Below, piece by piece: positions 1-12,697 of a stretch of 64,000 nt of DNA; within the stretch, counting starts at the first letter, position 1, and each line of letters begins with the position of its first letter. The notes under the pieces are model-generated. The model made no database searches. It was given only the letters and a program-made list of their open reading frames with translations, and had not been told where the DNA came from. Made by a program: the position numbers and the translations under genes. The stretch is from Tetmemena sp. SeJ-2015. Taxonomy: Eukaryota; Ciliophora; Spirotrichea; Sporadotrichida; Oxytrichidae. The DNA lies in the NCBI GenBank assembly GCA_027382625.1, contig JAJKFJ010022659.1, positions 1-64,000 on the forward strand, written 5' to 3'.

Positions 1-1404
1 ATTCACACGAAAGCTTAAAGCATTTAAAAAGAGAGAAGCTAGCAGAAATAGTCTTAAAATGAAAATTTAGGACAGACTCCTAATGATAACGCTAATTTAC
101 AATTGAGAAGGGGAAGTTCATCTAAAAATTAAAATGAAGAGATGGTAAAGCAAGTAGTTATGATGGGATTTGAATATGATGTTGCACAGTATGCTGCAAT
201 GAAGGTGGAATACAGATCAGTAGAGGCTATTGTTGATTTCTTATCCAAAGATTCAAAAATTATATTCCATATCCTTAATTAATTAATCAAAGTGAAATAA
301 TTAAAATTATTATTTTTAATTACATAAAATATAAAAACACTCAATAAGGACTATAAAAAATCTTATTTTCTACCTTAAAAGTTTAAGTGGTTAGTTTAAT
401 CAATTTAAACCATTACAAATATTTTTAAAAGATTTGTTATTTTTAATGAAAACTAAAAGTTAAATAACTAGAGGTATGAAGTCTGAGAACGTCTATGTAA
501 CCTATTTTGTTACTTTTTTTATTTTTAATGTCTTCTAACTTCTATTTTGTTTAAACTCATTTGTTTATAATACAAAGATATCCATAATGAGTTTCAGCAC
601 GATTTTGTTGAAATGCATGGGAAGCTGTGCTATTTATGCAAAGAAGACATTAAGAGTCATGCTAATTAGAAAGCTCTTATTTTTCAAGACCTGCTATTAG
701 AGGAAAATAAATATCCTGAGGGGTCAGAGGAACACATCATGAATAAATGCTTGAATTAATTAATTTTATGAGGAACTAAGCTAATAGAACGCTTAAAGAA
801 GAGGAAGCAATTACAGTAATCGCAGCTTTAAATCTTTAATTTTCAAATTACTTGTAGCAATAGAAATCTAATACCTCCAGAGTTGATAAAAGAGACAAGT
901 AAAAGATTAGCAGAGAGACTTCAGAAGGAAATTAATATCATATAAGATAACGGCGATGAGACTTGCATGATATGCTTCGAGAAAAAGTCAAATATGATTT
1001 CAAATAATAAAAAATTTTCTTTTCATTAGCAGCTTGCAATCATGGATTCTGCAAGGATTGTCATATTGGACATCTCGAGTCTCACATTAAAGACCCTCAA
1101 GGATAAAGTTAATCTTCAAAATCCATCCTCGTTCCTAACGTTTGACATTGCGTAATCCCCCTTTGTTTGGCCACATTAATTCTACAGATAGGAATTGATA
1201 CGAATAATGTTGACTGAAGAATTTAAGAAAATCAGATACTCCTTCCACAGAAAAATAGAAGAGGTATTCACGATAAGAAGAACATTAGAGAAGACACAAG
1301 ACCCACTTATCAGATGTCTCGCAACCATAATACAAGCAAAAAATCCAACTGATTGCCCTGAGAGGAAAAAACCAGGAAAAGCTGTGATGCCCGTGAAATC
1401 ATAA
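1..1404 (+). CDS. UBA- and RING-domain protein, RBR-type E3 ligase-like, 5'-partial and possibly decayed
   Basis: Already open at base 1. The first block (about 1-270) carries a UBA-like domain with MVKQVV-MMGFEYDVAQ followed by VEAIVDFL, the MGF and hydrophobic spacing typical of UBA helices. A gap of about 310 bases of AT-rich sequence follows, then a block at about 590-760 with a C-x2-C pair (LCYLCKED) and a block at about 955-1110 with CMIC and later ACNHGFCKDC, a RING1-like pattern. A further block at 1195-1404 has LLTEEF/IEEVFT, as seen between the RING and IBR domains of Ariadne-type ligases. The IBR/RING2 cysteines are not intact in any frame I read, so the 3' part is scrambled, IES-interrupted or degenerate. 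Role by family: E2-dependent ubiquitin transfer. The UBA and RING are supported; the RBR assignment is inference. Confidence 0.55.
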
Positions 1405-1957
1405 TATATCAAAGAGCATAATCGCACTTGAAATGTCAAGACAGAGAAATTCTCAACAATGCACAGAGCACTTGCCCAAGCAGTACCGCCCTATATGCAA
1501 AATCGGAAAAATCACTTCTTGTGATTCCATAAGATACGAAACAAATACTATGTAGCTGCTTGCCGCCAGCTGAATGAAAACAATGTTTCAATATAGCTGA
1601 CCCAAAATGCAAAATCAGTAGAAGGATTACTGGTCACATCACGAAGCCTATGCCCAGTTATATATATGACTAGTAGCCCGCTGCCACTACCTCGCTTGAC
1701 AGCTTACATTTGAAATTTGTGCCAGACAATAATCATACTCCGAAAAGCCTCTGTGGTTCTTAAGTTTAACACAGCATGAGGCATTTGTCATGACAATAAA
1801 TCACCTTTTTGGATGAAGCCGGCCCTATTACACACTGGTGATTCAAGAAAAGTTCGGATAGAAAACCTTAAAGCGTCGCTAGAAATAATACCAGTTATAT
1901 AAGGCTGATAGGAAGACTATTTTGAATAAAATATAATTAATAATGGCTACAATATTT
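1405..1957. other. No confident gene; possible decayed 3' part of the RING-domain gene
   Basis: Moderate GC sequence with short open stretches in several frames and scattered Cys codons. None gives a recognisable domain. It may hold further blocks of the upstream ligase or IES sequence. Confidence 0.3.
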
Positions 1958-2230
1958 GACTCACATATTTTTTAGTCCACTCACTTTTGCACAATAAGGC
2001 CACCAACCTCGCCACATAAGGCTGAATGACCACCTTATGAAATCTGTCACAGAATAAGAAGTTACGATTTCCGGACAGGCCTCACCGTTATTACACCCGG
2101 CTCTTGCCCACCAGTTTGGTGTGTAGAAACTTGTAATTAACAAATTGACCCACTCTCCTCTAAAATTATGCCACCATTAGCAAAATTCACCACTGTAATT
2201 ACCATTCCATTATGCATCAATTGAAACAAA
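1958..2230 (-). CDS. Short Trp/Cys-rich open frame, hypothetical, partial
   Basis: Reading TAA as Gln, this frame is open for about 90 codons and ends at TGA 1958-1960. The product is rich in Trp, Asn and Gly, with segments such as CQWWHNFRGEW, NWWARAGCNNGEACPE and MWRGWWPYC. No family recognised. The composition differs sharply from the AT-rich surroundings, which argues for a coding block, but no start codon or flanking pointer was found. It could be the 3' block of a secreted protein gene. Confidence 0.3.
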
Positions 2231-5200
2231 TAAAATTCTTAATGCTTAATTCTATAATTGATTTGCCTTAATAACTTTAATTAAGGTTAGTAAATTTATA
2301 ATCAATTTGGTGAGACTACATTTAATTTAAAGGCAAAGACATCACTTCTTTATATACAAGATTTAAGGATTCAATTGATTTATTCTTTTATTATAAAAAA
2401 TTTTTGGTGTAATAAAGAATTGCTTACTTTTTATTTCTTGATAATTTTTTTAGCAATAATAGTGATATTTGGGCTCCCTCTCTTCATATACTAAATGATT
2501 TTATTTTTTAAGTTGATTGCAGATAGGAGAAGGAGATATTAGAATGCTGAGGCTAGATTTTAAGAGAGATTAGCTAATATTTAAGCACAACTATGGAAAG
2601 CATTATTGACAATTATATTAATTAACCTTTATCTAATAACACTTTAGACTATACATATAACTTTTTCTTCTTAGCCCTAAAGTAAATTATGATGAGGTAG
2701 GCTTACAACACAAAAATATAAATATAAAATATAATTTTTAAATGAAAGTATTATGAAGCCTCTAGCTGCAGCACTAAAGAAAAATAGTATACTTAACCTA
2801 TAAGCAAAACTAAGCTCTTTACTGAGAGATAGTGTACAAACCAACAAATAATTATACCAGCTTTAAATAAATATTATTTCAACTAATAAATTATACATAG
2901 GTGAGAGAATAATTCTACAAATATAAAATGCGGCGTTACTTCACTTTTATAGATTATTCTATAAGGAATATTTCAAAAAACTAAGATGGAAGATCTCCAA
3001 ATGACTCTATAACTACACAAAAATAATACAAAGTTACAATCTAAGGAATATTATAAATAAGATATAACTCAAAAAGAGACTGTGCATATTAGTTCTAATA
3101 CGCTACAATTTTAGAAAACAATGAATACTAGTCGACACAAATTCTCCATCTAAAAAAAAAGAAAATGACTGAATCGTCTCATCTCGAACATAACCAGACA
3201 GATGTAAAATTGAGCAACTAAAATGCAATTGCTATCAAACACTTACTAACAACCATGATAAAAATTGCCAATCGAGTAAATCTAATATTTTTAAATGTTC
3301 AGAATCAAAATTTTATTCAATGACGGGAAATAAATTTAACCATTCAAAACTTGCCATGAGAAATTTCATAATAAAAACCGAAAGAATAAACTGCAAGAAA
3401 TAGTATCAAATTGATATCTGTCCTTTATATGACTGATCCCTAGAATATAATCAGACCGCTCTATTTTACTCTAAAAAATGGAAAGTATGAATTATTAGAT
3501 AATGCTTCATATAAACTCTCAGATGAAAAAGAGACTTATTAAATTATTCAAAAATACCGCAGAATTTTTAATATACAGTAAAAACTGAAAAGTAATTATG
3601 ACCGATATAAATATTATCAGTAACTTAAAAACCATAAAATACATCAATTGGAAACTCTATGAAACCGGCAAATTCCCACTCCTGGTCAAGAAGTATGACT
3701 AAATCTATTTTTAACTACTTAAAAATGACTTGATTGATGGGATTTGTAATGAGAGGATTTTATTTTGTGGATTATGCTGCTTTCCCCAATATAACTAGTA
3801 CAAATTTCTGCGAATGCAAGGAAATAATTTCTTTAATATAACTTTTTTATCAATTTTACAAAATATGTATTATTTGTAAACTTACATCTTAATTTGAAGA
3901 AGAACTTAATAATACCGTAGGAATATTACTCTAATTTATATTGTATAAACCATAATACTACCTGTTGCACTCTCTCTAGTATATATAATTAAATGGTAAC
4001 ATGACAACATCTTTTAGCGGAGGTATATCGTATAGTATCTCTAATCCAAACAATGGTATATTCTTTACGCCCTCTTTAACTCCAGTTTGCATAAGTGTGT
4101 CTGTGTTTTTGGAAACCCTAATGTATTATTAATTACATTCCTCAAATTTTACTTTTACTTTTGTCTTTAATCTTATCCTCAAGATACCACATGCTCCAGT
4201 TTAAAGTATATTATAAAGCCCTAAGATGAAACAAGTATCAAATGACAATAATATATGCATGGGATGTAATTTAACTACCAATATTGTGTATATAATTACA
4301 GATTGTAATAATACTAGTGAAACAACTCGATAGCCTTGTCACTATTATTTTTGAGTATTAATGTATACTTTTTTTATAATGAACGGAAAGAAGAATTATT
4401 GAGAACCATAAGACTTTCTTTAAGACGAGGGTGTTAATAACCGACCTGAACTATACTAAATAGTCGTGACTAAAAGCTCATTCGTCCGCAAAATCGAGAA
4501 CCAACACCATGACATAAACTTCACCTTATTTAGCCTCAATACACCTAGCTCCGAAGTTTAGAACAAATGAAAATACCACGATCGATACCTAATACAGATA
4601 GAAACATCAGTATAAGTACTAAGTGGTATAATCGTCCACGAATCTAAAGACGGTTTGCGACCAAAGAATAGTTAACATTAACCTTGTTCAAAAGCTTAAT
4701 GCTAACAGAGCATATACTAAAAAAGCCCATATATAAAAACTTAAAACCCCTGTATTCGTATGTAATACCCGGGAATCCAACCCTGAAGTAATAGCACCTG
4801 AAATGATATGAGTATTAATACCTTAAAGAGCATCCAGAGACAACTGAAAGAGTATGAACATGATGATAAATTATAGAGTGACAATACAATTGGCTTAAAA
4901 AATAATAAGAAGACCGTAAAGTTAAGGATTAGTTTTTAATTACTAGTCTCATGATTCGAGTGCCACTCTCCTCATATAACTTGATTGTGGACGCTTAATA
5001 TAATTTATAATTAAAAACTTAATTGTGCCGGGCTAAAAATAATAAGCCATTGAAGTATCCTTCTAACATCATCGATAATAGTATATATCCTATGAAACAT
5101 TTTCATTAGATTTCCACCCTTCCCATAAGATGTGACTGCATAAGTTACCTCTAACAATTGCCACTCAATCCCCAATTACATTACTATAAAAAAGTTAATT

Positions 5201-5272
5201 TGACTTGGGGAATTTCAGAGATATAAAATGCATGAACTTAAATTGCTTTCTTTAGCTATCTAATAAAGATAA
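2231..5272. other. AT-rich stretch without a confident gene
   Basis: With only TGA as stop, long open frames are expected by chance here. The longest I noted are plus-strand frames at about 2824-3320, 3598-3897 and 4001-4354. None matches a family or shows clear pointer structure. The stretch could be intergenic, a large IES field, or hold fast-evolving genes. Confidence 0.35.
4001..4354 (+). CDS. Hypothetical 117-residue open frame
   Basis: ATG at 4001, TGA at 4352-4354, with four in-frame TAA/TAG codons read as Gln. The product starts MTTSFSGGISYSISNPNNG, contains a hydrophobic middle and a Cys cluster (NICMGC, ITDC). No family recognised. The length is only mildly above what chance gives with a single stop codon, so this is a weak call. 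Confidence 0.22.
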
Positions 5273-6076
5273 TCACAATTCTTTATAAATATAATCCTGC
5301 GTAAATAAAGACTAATCAGATAAACTATGCACACAAACGTCTTAGATAATTGCCATCGAGTACAAAATTGAACTGTTATATGAATCACATCTACATACAA
5401 TCCTCTTGACAATATCTCCCTTTTATATAAAATAATTGCCCGTCTAACACGCGACCCATGGTACGTGCTCTTCGAACCAAGAGCATTCCCTAGATATAAG
5501 AAGACTAACTAAGGGTATGGCCTGAGAGACCGTGTAGAACTTAATCTAAGACTCTCTAAAAGTCGATGCAAGAAGACGAGAATCATCCCGATGGAATTAC
5601 TAGTTCACCCAGTATGTCCAACCCTAGCGATTTTCATAGAATAGGAGATTCTCTAAATTTACTAACTCAAAAGTATAGGAGAAAGACACCAGTCCTGTTG
5701 TCCTATCTGTACAAAGGAAGGTCTGCAGCCTATCCTTGAAAGAGCCCCTTAAAAATAATACCTTAGTACCTCCTTTTGTGCTAGGTAAGTTCTAGCTGTC
5801 GCGATGCAGTTTTGCAAGAGATGCAAAGACATTCCTCATTTGGCACATGAATATAAGATTATCGTGTGCCCAGGGAATATTGACTGCACGCGACAAGGAC
5901 TTTTGGGATTCAATACAATGTGCAAAATTTACTTTTAATAATCTTCCTTGGCTTCCACATAGCTGCACTTTTGCTATATAACTCGCATCTCCGTTGGGTT
6001 GTAGTACATACCCTCCGCACGTCCCATAAGGCGTAAACCCATCTAAAGTAGCAAAATAAAGAAGCGCTGCCACCAT
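5273..6076 (-). CDS. Hypothetical protein of about 267 residues, possibly secreted
   Basis: A single uninterrupted minus-strand frame from ATG (6076) to TGA (5273-5275) if TAA/TAG are Gln; seven or more such codons lie in frame. GC content rises well above the flanks. The N-terminus MVAALLYFATLDGF is hydrophobic and could be a signal sequence, but an in-frame TGA sits just upstream and an alternative upstream ATG at about 6113 lies in another frame, so the 5' end may be cut by an IES. Ten or so cysteines are spread along the chain and aromatic residues are common. No family recognised. The 94 residues at the N-terminus are open even under the standard code, which favours real coding. Confidence 0.45.
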
Positions 6077-8282
6077 CAGCCATTAATGAAAAATGCTGTC
6101 AGACAAAACATACTATGTATATACTTCGTTTGATGAGGTGATCGTTAGGCACTCATTTTAAATGTCATTTTACCACACAGCAAGTTAAAAATGCCTTTAA
6201 TTCAATATCCTAAACTAAATTCATTAATAAAAGCCTCTATAAACCCAAATCCGCCTCACACTCTCAACATCCATCTTGTAAGTGCCATCCACCTGGCCTT
6301 TGTTCTGCTAATTTATTTTATAAGAATGAACTCATGAGTCCCTTTTTAATTCCTAACAGCCGCCTGGGGTGGGGATTAAAAAGGCAATAGCTTGTTGTTT
6401 AGCAAAGGACAACCCATCCAGAAAGCTCAAATATTTGAACAATTATATAGAAAGACTCCACCAAGAAAAGAAAGAAAATAATTCTATGTGGAGAAAATTA
6501 AGATTAAGTTATTGAGAGTAACATAAAATAGATTAATGACTGATTTTAAATTAGAAAATTTAACGAACACACTAAATGCATATTATACATTCATAGGAAT
6601 AAATAATAAATATTAGATAGAGGAGAGAAAATCACAATTAACCTCAACATTTCTCTAAAACTACATGATACAATCCTATAGCCAACCACGAGTAAAAACC
6701 ATGAGGTGAGATCGAGCACAAGAGAGAAAGACTAGCATCCCACTTAAAATATTATTTATATTAGACACACTTCAGATAATTAAAATTACAGCAAAGAAAT
6801 TATAGAGCCATCACCCAATTGAATCTAGTAAATTTCCGAAACCCAATATGCAAGGAATGTCCAACCTTAAGCTTCAAAATATAATTTTTTTTAAAATATA
6901 AATAATGTTCCCACTCATCAGTAAAAATCTGATGCTATCATAATCTGGAGTCATTTAACAAAGAAGGTAGCCAAAATAGATATTAGAATTTACTAAAGAA
7001 AAATAAAAGAAGGATTAATATCCTTTCAAGCATTCCTTGGTTTATAGCTTCTTTTGCTAAAGAAACTTAATGAATTTTTTAAATAGGTTATATCTTAACC
7101 ACCACATATACTTTATCAAAATTATTCTGATCCTTTGTATGAGGGAAAAATGGAAAAATATCTCAATTGCTCTTAAAGTTTGAACAAAAAAATAAAAAGC
7201 AGCTATCAATACCACCTAATAAATTGATTAGTGTCAATCTCGAAAAGCCTTACCATCGGAAATATCGTCTAGATAGAATGCTGAAGCACCCAATCCAATC
7301 AACATTACGCACTACAAACCATCCAATAAATCAAATATTACAAATTAACATCCAAATAAAAAATTGAGAGTTATTAAAATGATTCTTAAACGTGTTCATG
7401 AGCACAAAAAAATATTAAGAGTGGAAACTACATTAATCGCAAGATGACTTCAGAGACTGTAAACTATAATTTTTATATCATGAGGTAATAATACCTTAGC
7501 CGTGTAAAACAAAACTAATATTATCTTTCCAGCGAACGATGAGATACGTCTACAATACATATTAGCATATTTACACATCACTCGCATTTTATGAGTGGAC
7601 TACTTAAATAATCCGACAAAGCTTTTCCAAAACGCACACACCAAAGATTCAACTAAGTTATTTGAACACCCTTAAATGCATATAACTATATTCTGCTGGT
7701 AATAATTATACAAGAATGTTTTAAAGGACCATCATAGCCAACATCATGATTATGTTATCACACAAACCGATTTGGATGTTAATGTACAAAAAACTAAAAT
7801 ACCGAGAGAGCTAATGTAATTTGTACATATACAAAAAAGTAAGAATGTATATTTCATAATTGATCGATACTTCCAAATTACAATGATTATGATTAGTTTC
7901 CTACTGTCACTCAGTCTGATTACCTCATTTACAGGTTATATTGTGGAAAGTAGCTTTGAAAAAATAATTTAAGAATTATCAGAAAAAAAATATTGAGCTT
8001 TTTCTTGATTTTATAGGGAATAGGTTCAACCATGTTTAAGGAAATAAAATAAATCGTCATTTCAATTGCTCCAACTCGGTAGATCCCAAATAATTATCCT
8101 AAAATTATAAATAAATGGTTTTTAATTCATTATACATCAATTAAGTTTTAATTACCAAAATAGCTCACTATTTAATAATAAAGTTTAACTTAAGATAAAA
8201 TTAATAAAAAATATAGATTAGCTCAAGAATGACTAAAATTATTTGAGCTCTATAATTCTCGATTTTTATTTATAGTATAAGA
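6077..8282. other. AT-rich stretch, nothing recognised
   Basis: No conserved domain, RNA gene or clear repeat seen. The rest of the kinase whose 3' block begins near 8283 could lie here in pieces too diverged to recognise, or elsewhere. Confidence 0.35.
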
Positions 8283-8501
8283 GAGCTTCCCAAGAAGGTA
8301 AAGGCAGTTAATTATAATAGATATTCTTAAGAATCTCAAGGGATAGAACTGTTGTACAAGATGCTAGAGTTCAACCCAGCTAAGAGGATTGGAGCTGAGG
8401 CAGCGGTGAAGGATCCCTACTTTGACGATGTGAGAATTCCAGAGCAGGAGGTCTTCGAAGCGCTCAGCATCGACCTCTCTTTCGATTAATTCCTTTTGTG
8501 A
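8283..8501 (+). CDS. C-terminal block of a CMGC-type protein kinase
   Basis: The frame ends at TGA 8499-8501 and contains ELLYKMLEFNPAKRIGAEAA followed by VKDPYFDDVRIP. This is the conserved end of the catalytic C-lobe (subdomain XI, ML-x-FNP-x-KRI-x-A and the HPYF-like motif with D in place of H) of CDK/MAPK/GSK3-type kinases. Only the last 73 or so codons are present; the ATP-binding and catalytic loops are not recognisable upstream. In a germline contig this fits a last MDS whose upstream MDSs are distant or scrambled. The next gene, GST-A, starts 293 bases downstream on the same strand. Subfamily cannot be decided from this block. Confidence 0.7.
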
Positions 8502-8793
8502 AATATTATAATCTGTTGAGTAAGTGAGACAATTAGTTATTGAGGAGATAAAGAGGTGTGCAGAATAATAAATGACAAAATCTTATATTCTATCTATATT
8601 CTATCTATCTGAGCTTTCAAATCGTGTTATGACATCAACGCTTAAGTAATCAGAAATGATAAGAAGGTCAAAATTTAGTCAAAATATTATATTCGAGGAA
8701 ATGAACTTAAAAGTAGGACTATTTTAGAATCAAATTAAAAGATATTTCTCTCTTCACTACAGTTCCCAAAGACAATTTTCCACTAAAGCAAAA

Positions 8794-10312
8794 ATGGTTG
8801 AACAACAAAACACATCCGACCTCACAGAAATCTACGTCACCAGTGGAGATCAACCCAAGCCTGCAACCAATCCTAACTAAATCATTAGGAGGAGGGATAT
8901 CCTAGACATTATTTTTTTTAAAAAAATTGTCTAAAACATACATATTAATCTTGTTTTAAGCCAATTTTCTTTCATAAATCAATTACAAATGAATCGATAT
9001 TTGGTACCGGGCTTATATTATACTTAAACTAAAATTCTAATTAATAAAAAGATTAAATTAACAAAATCTTCTAGGGGTAAAAATATCAAAACTAAAAATA
9101 TAACTTCTGAAATTTTAAGATATTGACCACATTATAAAAATTCTTTAAAGAAAGAAAAATTTTAAATTAATTGAGGACTAAAATGGCAATCAATCTATTG
9201 ACATTATTCAAAATATTATATGCTAACGCATTTTTAAGTTATTGAAACTTAAATTTTTACAATTTTCCAGAATTAATAAACTCAACAATTTAATAAGTTC
9301 TAAAATAAATATATTGTGATTACCTTAAATAATTTAACCAAATTAAATGGATAAATTTTAGGAAGAAAATGAGATTTAATAAATTAAGAGTCCCCTGACA
9401 TTAAATTAATTGAGAAGTGATTATTAGAAGTTTTTGAGTTTATCCACGCCTCTACGGTCACCATTTATGCCCCTTCGTTGAGAAAGCAAGACTTGCATTT
9501 GCTGCAAGAGGTGTGGTCTATCAAAGCTGTGAAGTTGATTTGAGAAACAAAACTCCTTGGCATCTTGCCGTCAATGGTGGGTTCCTCCCATTTCTTGAAC
9601 TCCCAGACGGCACTTTTCTACATGAGTATTACTGAATAATTTGATAAATTTTTAATGAGTCAAAAATCCTTATGGACTTTGCTGAAGAAGCCTACCCAAC
9701 TCAAGGCTACTCCACCCTCCCTGCTGACCCAGTCTAAAGAGCTCAGATTCGCTTGGCTATTCCCCTGATTGACAATCTTGCAGGAGCTTACTATCCCCTC
9801 TATTTGAAGAAGAAAAGTTTCAATGCAGAGGACCTTAAGAACCTGAAGGATAAGCTGCAAGCCATTTACTGCTCTATAAAATTCAGTTTAATTTCAATTT
9901 CTCTTATTAGATTGAAGACTATTTAGTTCAGCATCTATATTGAATTTAATTATGGGACTCAGTAATATATTTTGCATTAAAAGGAGAGTGGTTTTGCCTT
10001 CGGAACAGAGAACCCAACTCAGCTGGATATTCACTTCTTTATGTATTCTACCATTTTATTAATTTTAACTTCTTTCCTCTGCTTTCCAGAATTGAAATGA
10101 TTCCTGGAACAGGATTCGAAGAGCCCACTAAGGACCTTGACTTCGCCAACACATATCCAAGAGCAAACAAGCTTGTCCAAGCTGTGAGAGCTCGCCCTGA
10201 GTTTGCGAAAGTTATAAGTCAAAAGATTCCCTAGAATCACTTGATCACTGAGATCCTCTCTCTACCAGAGGGACAAAGAGCTTCTCTCTCCTTGCCAGTT
10301 AAGTTCGAATGA
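8794..10312 (+). CDS. Glutathione S-transferase, omega-like (paralogue A), six MDSs
   Basis: Rebuilt product of about 266 residues. A thioredoxin-fold N-domain carries YGHHLCPFVEKAR with the catalytic Cys near residue 39 (omega/lambda type), then NGGF-PFLELPDG and the HESKILMDF turn that binds glutathione. The C-terminal helical domain ends LSLPVKFE. Blocks: 8794-about 8877, about 9437-9626, 9655-9866, 9911-9934, 9974-10040 and 10068-10312. IESs with pointers: 9627-9659 (ATGAG), 9867-9913 (ATT), 9935-9977 (GCAT), 10041-10075 (ACTTCTTT, 8 bp). The first insert, about 560 bp, has no resolved pointer and no GT start. Each excision restores the frame. Probable roles are thiol transfer, dehydroascorbate reduction or detoxification in the cytosol. 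Closest to paralogue C. Confidence 0.9.
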
Positions 10313-11745
10313 ATCCAACACCTTTTTTAAAAATTGCAACATTTATAAACCTATAAATTCTTTAATTGTATAAAATAAAATGCGAATTAACTTAAATAAA
10401 TATCTTTGAAGTTTGGCCAAAAATACTGCTGAGTTCATCTCTCATATCCAATTTGCTCAATAATGATTGACTTCTTAACTTGCGCTTGGTCAAATATAGT
10501 CAATTTTTATCTTTATCTAACTATTTAAAAAACTTTGGATATTCATCATTAGATTGAATGATTCTAATGTAAATATGCTAAATAAATGACTGTTTTTAAA
10601 AACATATTAAAATGCATTTTAATATAGTAAGTATTTAACAATTAAATTAAACATTAACTAAATAAATTTAAGAATATTTTTATTTTAATGAAAACATGAA
10701 ATTAAGTAAAAATGTAGATAGTTACTTCTCTTATTGATTTGTATTAGAGATTAAATGAGCAGATATAATTTAAGATTTTTTATCTTGATGAGGTATCAAT
10801 TTTTCAGCATTTTAGTAACAAAAGACTAATTACTTCCTTATTTCACAAAAAATTATCAAGATAAGTGTTTCGTCAACCTATACTCTTAAAAATCCTATAT
10901 TAAAATTATCGTAATCTGATCTGGGAAGGCCTGAATCGATGCTTCTTGCAATTAAAAATTTATTGGTTGTAATTCTTATTATTACGAGGGATCATTTCAT
11001 GCTTACTGGAGAAAAAAAGAAATTTTAAAAATTAAATAGCTCCGTTTAAAAGAATAAGCCTTAGTGATAAAATAAAAATGAACCCAAAGATTCTTTTGTA
11101 AGCACAAAAAATGTAATTTTCAGTTATTTATTAACTAAATTTATTCTTTCTCCAGTACATTTAAATACCTTATCATGTTTGACGACGGGTAGAGTTTGCA
11201 ATTGATCTTTGCCCCAATTACTCTTTGAGATAACTCAGCTTCCTTTAGAAGATAAAATAAGAAGAATAGATAGCCAGAGAAATTCTCTAAAAGAAATTGT
11301 AATGGCTTGCTGCTTTCTATTTGTAATAGTCAATTTATTTATTACTGAACGAGGGCTCATTATTATAAAATTTAAATCAAATAATTTTTCTTTAAATTAT
11401 AATGGAAGCAAGGGAACAAAAATTTGTTTTAGTTTATGAATCTGGAGCATTCTCATGTAAAGCAAACAATCAATTTCTTATCTTAAATAATTTAAGGAGC
11501 AATCTTACTTGAAAGGATTTAAAAATTATTTTTAAAATATAAAATCCATTCGATAAAATAAATTTATGGCTAACATTTTTTGAATTGATAATTCATTCAT
11601 TGATCAAATCAGATGAGATAAGAAGTAAAAAAATTTAGTCAAAATTACTTTGGAGAAAATGATTATTTAAGCAAGACTATTCTAAAATCAAGTTAAAAGA
11701 TAATTTTCTAACTTCGACAGTTTCTAAAGACTATTCTCCACACAG
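10313..11745. other. Intergenic, AT-rich, with GST flank motifs
   Basis: Downstream of GST-A lie TTGGCCAAA (about 10411) and TTGGTCAAATAT (about 10487), variants of a motif also found after GST-B and GST-C. A 76-codon open frame at 11209-11439 has no recognisable content. About 100 bases before GST-B resemble the upstream regions of A and C. Confidence 0.4.
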
Positions 11746-12697
11746 ATGGTTGACTAACAAAATACCTAAGACCTTTCAGACATCTACATTCTCAGTGGAG
11801 ATCAGCCAAAACAAGCCACCAATCCCAACTATAGATTTAAGATATTAAAAAATATATTAATATTATCTGGTTGTTAAAAGTTTACCCTCGCCTTTACGGA
11901 CACCATTTGTGCCCCTTCGTTGAGAAGGCGAGACTTGCTTTAGCCGCAAGGGGTGTTGTGTATCAAAACTGCGAGATTGATATGAGATACAAGACTCCTT
12001 GGCATATAGCTATCAATGGTGGATTCATTCCAATCCTAGAGCTCCCAGATGGCACTATCCTTCATGATTATTAAGTTTTAAGCAAGATTTTATATATTAA
12101 GGAAGATTCTAAGATCCTTATAGATTTTGCCGAAGAAGCTTACCCAACATAAGGCTACTCTACCCTTCCTGCGGATCCTGTACAGAGAGCTCAGATTCGT
12201 TTAGCCATTCCTCTTATAGACAATTTCATTGGAGCATTCATTCCTATTTACTCAAAGAAGAGAAGTTTCAACGAGGAAGACATAGCAAAACTCAAATCCA
12301 AACTCCAACCTATTTACGATATTACTTTGATAGTATAGCACCATATCTTTTTAATTAGAGATTGAGGACTTTTTGGGTCAGCATTAAGCTAAATTTTAAT
12401 AGTTTTGTCTTAAATTTTCATAGCATCAGAAAGAGAGTGGCTTTGTTTATGGAACTGAGAATCCTACTTTCAAGACTTGAGACGCTCAGTGGGTCTGAAT
12501 TAAATGATATTGCGAAACAAGTTGACTTCGCAAATGCATATCCCAGAGCAAACAAGCTCATCCAGGCAGTCAGAGCTCGCCCTGAGTTTGCAAAAGCTAT
12601 CACTAAAAGGACTCCCTTGCATCATTCGATCGCAGAGCTTCTCACTCTGCCAGAGGGTCAAAGATCCTCTCTATCCCTCCCAGTCAAATACGACTGA
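11746..12697 (+). CDS. Glutathione S-transferase, omega-like (paralogue B), with an internal deletion
   Basis: Starts MVDQQNTQDLSDIY and keeps the CPF active site, NGGF-PILELPDG and the C-domain. IESs: about 11830-11876 (pointer unresolved), 12070-12108 (GATT), 12315-12363 (ATT), 12385-12426 (AGCAT). After GTENPT at about 12464-12470 the segment QLDIHFFP present in A and C is missing and the frame changes: the reading runs into TGA, whereas SRLETLSG-SELNDIAKQ resumes in another frame. A and C have an IES within this very segment. Either B is a pseudogene after a deletion between short CTACT-like repeats, or the missing block lies elsewhere. Stop at 12695-12697. Confidence 0.78.

Noticed and set aside
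9627..9659. Spliceosomal intron instead of an IES at the GST-A HES-K junction (it starts near GT and ends AG).
   Set aside because: Splicing GT-AG shifts the frame by one; deletion between the ATGAG repeats keeps it. In GST-E the insert at the same place has no GT at all.
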